From VBAU01 sp036005185 (GTDB taxonomy: Bacteria; Bacteroidota; Bacteroidia; Chitinophagales; Chitinophagaceae): DNA of 64,000 bases. Under the pieces are notes generated by a model, which saw nothing but the letters and a program-made list of their open reading frames with translations, was not told the origin of the DNA and searched no databases. Both the position numbers and the translations under genes were made by a program. This document shows, piece by piece, positions 59,381-64,000 of the stretch (position 1 is the stretch's first letter; the number at the start of each line of letters is the position of its first letter). The stretch covers positions 1 through 64,000 of the forward strand of contig DASYQS010000006.1 in the NCBI GenBank assembly GCA_036005185.1, given 5' to 3'.

Positions 59381-59839
59381 ATGAAATTTCGATTTATTTC
59401 AGTTCTCATCATTCTCACCCCAATCTCTTTTTCTATTTCGGCGCAACAACGAGATCGGGACTCAATAACGATGTCAGTTGTGGACACATTGGAACAAATT
59501 TTTGAGAGCGTAGATATCAAGGCTTCCTTTCCCGGTGGTGAAACTGCCTGGAGAACCTTTCTTGAAAAAAATTTAAGAGCCGATGTTCCTCTTAAACACG
59601 GAGCACCGGCTGGCGCATACACAGTTTGGATACAATTTATTGTAGATACTAAAGGAAATGTGTCTGATTTAAAACCGTTGACTAATCACGGATATGTAAT
59701 GGAAGCCGAAATAATAAGAGTACTAAAAAAGTCTCCTAAATGGACACCGGCAAGTCAAAACGGAAGAGCCGTCAAAGCATATAGAAAACAACCAGTGACC
59801 TTTGAGATAGAAGAAGTCGGTAGAAAACGGCGCCACTAG
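59381..59839 (+). CDS. Exported protein with a TonB C-terminal domain
   Basis: 152 aa from the ATG at 59381, with a signal peptide (FISVLIILTPISFSISAQ). FPGGETAWRTFLEKNLRADVPLKHGAPAGAYTVWIQFIVDTKGNVSDLKPLTNHGYVMEAEIIRVLKKSPKWTPASQNGRAVKAYRKQPVTFEIEE is the TonB C-terminal fold as found in many Bacteroidota proteins (FPGG...F...N, V.F.V...G.V, PKW.PA..NG..V). It lacks a membrane anchor and Pro-rich spacer, so it is not a full energy transducer; a soluble periplasmic role is more likely. Confidence 0.86.
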   Translation: MKFRFISVLIILTPISFSISAQQRDRDSITMSVVDTLEQIFESVDIKASFPGGETAWRTFLEKNLRADVPLKHGAPAGAYTVWIQFIVDTKGNVSDLKPLTNHGYVMEAEIIRVLKKSPKWTPASQNGRAVKAYRKQPVTFEIEEVGRKRRH

Positions 59840-59930
59840 AATCACTATCATTAAAATTTTTTTTCGCAGTTGGCCGCAATGAGCTAATTGTCTTTATAGA
59901 AATCGGCGAAACTTATATCACCAAGAACAA

Positions 59931-61139
59931 TTAGTAATGAAGTTCAGTATCATGTAACTTTATCACCAACTCTTTTTTTCCACTCTCTTCTATCCTGCCA
60001 ATTACCTGCGCGTCTACACCAAAATCTTTTGCGACGCCGACAATATTATCAGTATCTTTTTCATTCGTATAAATTTCCATTCTGGTTCCCATGTTAAACA
60101 CCTGATACATTTCTTTATCATCCGCCTTGCTGGCCTTTTGTATCAATTGAAAAATAACAGGGGCTTCAAATAAATTATCTTTTACCACTCTAATGTTGTC
60201 GGGCATATATTTCATACACTTGGTTTGTCCACCCCCGCTGCAATGGATCAACCCATGAACAGCATCGAAATGATCCTGCAGTATTTCTTTAAGCACCGGA
60301 GCAAAGGCTCTTGTAGGACTTAACAATAATTTGCCAATTGCCAATTGCTCATTGTCAATTGCAATTTCATCTGTCATCAAATGCGGCCCGATGTAAACAA
60401 CCTGCTCATCAAGAGAAGTATCATAGGATTCATGGAACTTTTTTGCGTAGGTTTTATTGAGTATATCATGCCTTGCACTTGTAAGTCCGTTACTGCCAAT
60501 ACCACTATTGTATTCAGTTTCATAATTCGCTCTGCCAAAACTCGCCAGACCAACAATTACATCGCCGGCTTTTATTTTTTCATTCGTTATCAGTTTTTGT
60601 TTTGGCCACCTTGCCATCATTGTTCCGTTCACAGCAATTGTTCTTACTACATCTCCTACATCGGCAGTCTCGCCACCTAGATAATGAATATTAATGCCAA
60701 ATTTTTTCATGCTGTCGAAAAATTCCTGGCTCCCACTAATAAGGGCCTCTAACACATCACCGGGGATTAATTTTTTATTTCTGTCGATTGTAGACGAAAA
60801 AAGAAGATTGTCATAGATGCCGGTACACAGCAGATCATCCAAGTTCATTACAACCGCATCTTGCGCAATTCCTTTCCAAACGGATAAATCGCCTGTCTCC
60901 TTCCAATACAAGTAAGCCAAAATGCTCTTTGTTCCGGCCCCATCGGCATGCATTACATTCACCCAATTATCATCTCCACATAAAACATCGTGATAAATCT
61001 TACAAAATGAATTTGGGAAAAGCCCTTTGTCAAGGTTTTTGGTCGCTTCATGTACTTCTTCTTTCTGCGCTGAAACACCACGTTGAGAATACAGGCTACT
61101 CCCCTCCCCTAAAGGGGAGTATTGAAACAGTTTTTTCAT
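59931..61139 (-). CDS. purM: Phosphoribosylformylglycinamidine cyclo-ligase (AIR synthetase)
   Basis: 402 aa. Closes FGAM to AIR in purine synthesis using ATP. YSQRGVSAQKEEVHEATKNLDKGLFP (~17-42), NVMHADGAGTKSILAYLYWK, DAVVMNLDDLLC, YLGGETADVGDVVRTIAVNGTMM and ETEYNSGIGSNGLTSARHDIL are strong matches to the Bacteroidota form. Two stretches look foreign: residues ~6-15 (QYSPLGEGSS) are encoded by a CCCCTAAAGGGG palindrome, and AIDNEQLAIGK (60331-60366) is encoded by an AATTG-word repeat. The only start available is the ATG at 61139, since no ATG lies between the palindrome and YSQRG. Confidence 0.94.
   Translation of the reverse strand: MKKLFQYSPLGEGSSLYSQRGVSAQKEEVHEATKNLDKGLFPNSFCKIYHDVLCGDDNWVNVMHADGAGTKSILAYLYWKETGDLSVWKGIAQDAVVMNLDDLLCTGIYDNLLFSSTIDRNKKLIPGDVLEALISGSQEFFDSMKKFGINIHYLGGETADVGDVVRTIAVNGTMMARWPKQKLITNEKIKAGDVIVGLASFGRANYETEYNSGIGSNGLTSARHDILNKTYAKKFHESYDTSLDEQVVYIGPHLMTDEIAIDNEQLAIGKLLLSPTRAFAPVLKEILQDHFDAVHGLIHCSGGGQTKCMKYMPDNIRVVKDNLFEAPVIFQLIQKASKADDKEMYQVFNMGTRMEIYTNEKDTDNIVGVAKDFGVDAQVIGRIEESGKKELVIKLHDTELHY
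60331..60366. repeat. AATTG-word inverted repeat inside purM
   Basis: TTTGCCAATTGCCAATTGCT and CATTGTCAATTGCAATT stand in inverted orientation within the coding sequence and are translated in frame as AIDNEQLAIGK between MTDE and LLLSPTRAF. Confidence 0.65.
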
Positions 61140-61250
61140 TTACGAGTCATTATTTATTATAAACTCTAGCTGATTTTTAAAATCCATACAAAACTAAGTG
61201 GATTAGGAAAAGTACTGATGAAATTATTACTCCTCTTTAGGAGCGGGGGT
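61100..61250. repeat. REPIN-like inverted pair spanning the purM start and the ribF promoter
   Basis: The left palindrome CTCCCCTAAAGGGGAG (61104-61119) lies inside the purM coding region. The right, CTCCT-CTTT-AGGAG (61230-61243) followed by CGGGGG, lies 9 bp before the ribF -7 box. The order and orientation match the pairs at 28028 and 32578, so it looks like a third copy, diverged, inserted across a divergent intergenic region. Confidence 0.7.
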
Positions 61251-61251
61251 T

Positions 61252-61259
61252 TATATTTG
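61252..61259 (+). promoter_or_regulatory. -7 box (TATATTTG) of ribF
   Basis: Perfect TAnnTTTG ending 6 bp before the ATG at 61266, so the ribF mRNA should be leaderless or nearly so. The right REP palindrome occupies the place of a -33 site. Confidence 0.55.
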
Positions 61260-61265
61260 CTCCCC

Positions 61266-62216
61266 ATGAAAGTGTACAGAGACATTGACCAGCTACCACC
61301 ATTTCGAAATGCGGTAATTACCATTGGAACTTTTGATGGCGTTCATGAAGGACATCGCAAGATCCTTGAACACCTGAAGTTGGAAGCCCAAAAAATAAAC
61401 GGCGAAACAGTCATCATCACCTTTCACCCTCATCCAAGAAAAGTAGTATCATCGGCCATTCTTGGTATTCGCTTGATCAACACGCTAAACGAAAAAATTG
61501 AATTGCTTGAAAAAACAGGTATTGATCATTTGGCAATTGTTCCTTTTACAGAAGTTTTTGCTAACCAGCCTGCTGAAGATTATGTTCGAAATTTTCTGAT
61601 CGAAAAATTTCATCCGCACACCATTATTATTGGTTATGATCACCGCTTTGGGCGCGACAGGCAAGGCGATTACCGTTTGCTGGAAAAAATGGCTCCTGTT
61701 TATAATTATGTTCTGAAAGAAATTCCCAAGCATGTGCTAGATGAAATTGCCATCAGCTCGACCAATATTCGCGAAGCCATTATCCATAGTGATATTGAAA
61801 CAGCTAATAAATTGCTTGGTTACGAATTCTTTTTTGAAGGCGTTGTGGTTGACGGAGATAAATTGGGAAGAAAACTGGGCTATCCTACCGCCAATTTAAA
61901 GATCACCGATGAAGAAAAAATTCATTTAGGCGACGGAATTTATGCAGTGCATGTGGAATTTCCGGTTTCCGGTAACTGGCAACAGGCAACCGGTAACATT
62001 TATAAAGGCATGATGAGCATCGGCTTCCGCCCGACCGTTGATGCTAAAAAAAGAGTGGTTGAAGTGAATATTTTTGATTTTGACAAAGAAATATATGGCG
62101 AAACCATCCGCGTTTATGTAAAAAAATATCTGCGAGCAGAGCTTAAGTTTAATAATCTTGATGAATTAGTAAAGCAAATTGGACAGGATAAAATAGAGAG
62201 TCTGAAATGGCTTTAA
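61266..62216 (+). CDS. ribF: Bifunctional riboflavin kinase / FAD synthetase
   Basis: 316 aa from the ATG at 61266. The N-terminal FMN adenylyltransferase domain begins AVITIGTFDGVHEGHRKIL with the HxGH-like nucleotide motif (21-30), then VIITFHPHPRKVV, IIIGYDHRFGRDRQGDY and ISSTNIREAI. The C-terminal riboflavin kinase domain has GRKLGYPTANLKI, YKGMMSIGFRPTV and VEVNIFDFDKEIYGETIRVYVKKYLRAE. It makes FMN and FAD from riboflavin in the cytosol. An upstream ATG at 61218 is in frame but lies before the promoter and inside the REP element. Divergent from purM. Confidence 0.95.
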   Translation: MKVYRDIDQLPPFRNAVITIGTFDGVHEGHRKILEHLKLEAQKINGETVIITFHPHPRKVVSSAILGIRLINTLNEKIELLEKTGIDHLAIVPFTEVFANQPAEDYVRNFLIEKFHPHTIIIGYDHRFGRDRQGDYRLLEKMAPVYNYVLKEIPKHVLDEIAISSTNIREAIIHSDIETANKLLGYEFFFEGVVVDGDKLGRKLGYPTANLKITDEEKIHLGDGIYAVHVEFPVSGNWQQATGNIYKGMMSIGFRPTVDAKKRVVEVNIFDFDKEIYGETIRVYVKKYLRAELKFNNLDELVKQIGQDKIESLKWL

Positions 62217-62415
62217 TCGGAGCGGTTAACAATCTTTCTATTCCAATCTACACTTCTTTTTTAATGCAAACTCCCATAAAGAAGTTTACCTAATAAGTGG
62301 CAAAAAATCAACAAGTGTAATTCGTTCCATTTATTATTTGTTATTGCTAGTCTCTTTTTTTTACTGGCATAAAGTTTTCGGTGTTTACAATAGATAACTA
62401 TTACTCACAAGAAAA

Positions 62416-63021
62416 ATGATCATTATGAAAAAGATATCATTCGTTCTTTTAGGATTGCCATTTGTTTTTGCGGCTTGCAATAATGGTGGCAAGGACAGCG
62501 TAGAGAAAGCTGATTCAGCCAATGAAGCAAAAATTGATACTACACTTGCTAATGATACAACTACTTCTGCAAAAACAATGATAGCTGTTGATGAACCTAC
62601 TTCTTCATTTATGGTGAAAGTTGCAGATGTAGGAATGACGGAGGTAAAACTTGGGGGAATTGCGCAGGATAAATCAACCAATCCAAGAGTAAAAGATTTT
62701 GGAGCTATGATGACAAAAGATCATTCAAAGGCAGGTGATGAATTGAAGAGCCTGGCCAGTCAGAAAAATGTAACCTTGCCATCGACAATTGGCGAGGATC
62801 ATCAAAAGAAAATAGATGATATTAATAAAAAGACAGGAAAAGACTTTGATAAAGCATATATTGATATGATGGTAGATGGGCATCAATCAGCTGTGAATGA
62901 TTTTGAAAGAGCTTCAAAGGATACAAAGGATCCGGATATAAAAGCATGGGTTGATAAAACCTTGCCTACATTAAGGATGCACTTGGATTCAGCAAAGGCG
63001 ATTAAAAAAGCAATCAGATAA
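62416..63021 (+). CDS. DUF4142-domain lipoprotein
   Basis: 201 aa (198 if the second ATG at 62425 is used, which gives the cleaner MKKISFVLLGLPFVFAAC lipoprotein signal, Cys18). After a Ser/Asp/Thr-rich linker comes the DUF4142 helical domain: MVKVADVGMTEVKLGGIAQDKSTNPRVKDFGAMMTKDHSKAGDELKSLASQKNVTLP...AYIDMMVDGHQSAVNDFERASKDTKDPDIKAWVDKTLPTLRMHLDSAKAI. The paired His residues (DHSKA, DGHQSAV, MHLDSA) suggest a ferritin-like four-helix bundle. Function unknown; periplasmic and membrane-anchored. Confidence 0.9.
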   Translation: MIIMKKISFVLLGLPFVFAACNNGGKDSVEKADSANEAKIDTTLANDTTTSAKTMIAVDEPTSSFMVKVADVGMTEVKLGGIAQDKSTNPRVKDFGAMMTKDHSKAGDELKSLASQKNVTLPSTIGEDHQKKIDDINKKTGKDFDKAYIDMMVDGHQSAVNDFERASKDTKDPDIKAWVDKTLPTLRMHLDSAKAIKKAIR

Positions 63022-63034
63022 TAAAAAACCTTCT

Positions 63035-63072
63035 TGTAAGCTGCAAGCCTAGCTTGCAGCTTACATTTTTTT
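63035..63072 (+). terminator. Strong intrinsic terminator
   Basis: TGTAAGCTGCAAGC (63035-63048) and GCTTGCAGCTTACA (63052-63065) form a 14-bp perfect stem with a 3-nt loop and T7. Confidence 0.93.
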
Positions 63073-63084
63073 AAATTTTTTTTT

Positions 63085-63543
63085 ATGCCAAGAGAAAATG
63101 ATAAGGGACTAAGAGTGCAGAGTGTTGCATTCAGTCACGATGGGCATATTCCGCCTAAATACACTTGCGAAGGGGAAAATGTAAATCCTCCACTCGAGAT
63201 TAGCGGCTTTCCCGAAAACACAAAGTCGCTTGCATTGGTAGTGGAAGATCCGGATGCTAGGAATAAAGATTTTGCTCACTGGCTTGTTTGGAATATCCCT
63301 CCCAATGAAGCGATTGCAGAAAACAGCCGGCAAGGAATTAGCGGCAGAAATAGTTTTGGCAATACGGGGTACGGAGGACCCTGCCCGCCTTCTGGTTCTC
63401 ATCGTTATTTTTTTAGAGTATATGCCTTAGACACCGATTTGGATATTCAGGCGGGTTCAGACAAAAAAGTATTGGAAGAAGCAATGAAGGATCATGTGCT
63501 TGCTTCAGGTGAGCTGATGGCCCATTACCAAAAAAGAAAATGA
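63085..63543 (+). CDS. YbhB/YbcL family Raf-kinase-inhibitor-like protein
   Basis: 152 aa PEBP-fold protein. LRVQSVAFSHDGHIPPKYTCEGENVNPPLEISGFPENTKSLALVVEDPDARNKDFAHWLVWNIPPN contains the DPDAP-like anion-binding motif and the conserved HW. GISGRNSFGNTGYGGPCPPSGSHRYFFRVYALD is the GYGGPxPPxGxHRYxF signature. Bacterial members bind small anionic ligands; no physiological role is firmly known. No signal peptide, so cytosolic. It starts 13 bp after the terminator of the DUF4142 gene. Confidence 0.93.
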   Translation: MPRENDKGLRVQSVAFSHDGHIPPKYTCEGENVNPPLEISGFPENTKSLALVVEDPDARNKDFAHWLVWNIPPNEAIAENSRQGISGRNSFGNTGYGGPCPPSGSHRYFFRVYALDTDLDIQAGSDKKVLEEAMKDHVLASGELMAHYQKRK

Positions 63544-63592
63544 ACTTATATTGTTTACGGCAATTCTGTGACAACAATTAAATGGCAATATT

Positions 63593-64000
63593 ATGACAGA
63601 GAAAAACCTAAAATATGCAGGAGCACAAATGCTGATCAGAAAACCTGTTTCAAAGGTTTTTGAAGCGTTTATTGACCCGGAATTAACAAAGAATTTTTGG
63701 TTCACCAAGGGGAGTGGAAAACTGGAAGTGAATAAAAAAATAACTTGGGAATGGGAAATGTATACTGTTTCGACAACAGTAGTCGCAAAGGAAATTATTA
63801 AGAACAAGAAAATTGTTATTGAATGGGATGAACCTCCGACAACTGTTGAGTTTGGTTTTAAAACATTAAGTGATGGCTCCACTTTTGTTTCTATCAAACA
63901 TTATGGCTTTAACAAAACCGGTGATGAATTATTGGAAGCCATTAAAGATTCAACAGGCGGCTTTACAATTGTATTGGATGGACTCAAAGCCTTTTTGGAG
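63593..64000 (+). CDS. SRPBCC (AHSA1-like) family protein, cut by window edge
   Basis: 136 codons from the ATG at 63593 to the window end with no stop. KYAGAQMLIRKPVSKVFEAFIDPELTKNFWFTKGSGKLEVNKKITWEWEMYTVSTTVVAKEIIKNKKIVIEWDEPPTTVEFGFKTLSDGSTFVSIKHYGF is the START-like/AHSA1 pattern (helix-grip fold with FWFTKGSGKLEVG-type strand pairs). The C-terminal helix (STGGFTIVLDGLKAFLE) is nearly complete, so only a few residues are missing. These proteins bind hydrophobic ligands or Hsp90-like partners; specific role unknown. Confidence 0.9.
   Translation, partial: MTEKNLKYAGAQMLIRKPVSKVFEAFIDPELTKNFWFTKGSGKLEVNKKITWEWEMYTVSTTVVAKEIIKNKKIVIEWDEPPTTVEFGFKTLSDGSTFVSIKHYGFNKTGDELLEAIKDSTGGFTIVLDGLKAFLE

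Noticed and set aside
61218..61265. Upstream ATG extending ribF by 16 residues
   Set aside because: It lies in the palindrome and upstream of the TATATTTG box, so it would not be in the mRNA.

Overview
The window looks like a chromosomal segment of a Bacteroidota bacterium, most likely the Chitinophagaceae/Sphingobacteria side. The signs are a SusC/SusD pair, a three-gene sdhC-sdhA-sdhB operon with a single-subunit cytochrome b, a Bacteroidota-type lptD / amidase / MCE / OstA envelope cluster, NhaD, outer-membrane beta-barrel proteins with N-terminal carboxypeptidase-like domains, almost no Shine-Dalgarno sequences, and many promoters with a TAnnTTTG -7 box just upstream of the start codon. 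No rRNA genes, CRISPR arrays, integrases or IS transposases were seen. It reads as a stable core region decorated with small palindromic repeats.

Layout. 1-2351 (minus) is histidine catabolism: hutU (cut by the window edge) and hutH, separated by a small GIY-YIG nuclease gene bounded by a perfect 24-bp inverted repeat. 2454-2994 holds two KGG-repeat stress-type proteins. 3294-3775 is the most unusual locus: a broken 5' half of tRNA-Arg(UCU), interrupted in its D-loop by a 20-bp perfect palindrome, then a second GIY-YIG gene, then an intact tRNA-Arg(UCU) that contains the nuclease stop codon. 3919-6037 has ung, a GNAT acetyltransferase and plsC. 6074-13763 is the envelope cluster: lptD divergent from two tandem MurNAc-L-alanine amidases, an MCE/MlaD protein and an OstA-like protein. 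13850-15127 is nhaD. 15330-22537 has a small OM protein, a DeoR regulator, SusC, SusD and a DUF4397 lipoprotein. 22820-28029 has dodecin, a phosphosulfolactate synthase-family enzyme, a fused SpmA/SpmB-type membrane protein, a triple-rhodanese protein and ychF. 28190-35701 (minus) has a giant OM protein and sdhB, sdhA, sdhC.

35873-38199 (minus) has a hypothetical protein and the murQ-murK pair for MurNAc recycling. 38303-46784 has an S41 protease, a DUF6249 protein, an ECF sigma factor with its probable anti-sigma partner, an OM protein, a CBS-domain cystathionine beta-synthase, a 680-bp strand-skewed gene desert, a helical-backbone metal receptor and a class I aldolase. 46967-52776 has a Gln-rich periplasmic protein, an S9 peptidase, a DinB protein and a tail-specific protease (prc). 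52997-53597 has tRNA-His and a decayed DUF445 gene. 53636-59279 has a TonB-dependent-type OM protein, two overlapping glycosyltransferases and an FtsE-like ATPase. 59381-64000 has a TonB C-terminal-domain protein, purM, ribF, a DUF4142 lipoprotein, a YbhB-family protein and the start of an SRPBCC protein.

The theme that ties the window together is palindromic repeat activity. Three loci carry paired, inverted CCCCTAAAGGGG-type elements arranged like REPINs. Repeats supply stop codons or coding sequence to several genes (the first GIY-YIG gene, murQ, purM). No Y1/RAYT transposase is visible, but two stand-alone GIY-YIG nuclease genes sit next to palindromes. My central hypothesis is that such nucleases mobilise, or are mobilised with, these palindromes and can invade a tRNA gene while leaving an intact tRNA copy behind.
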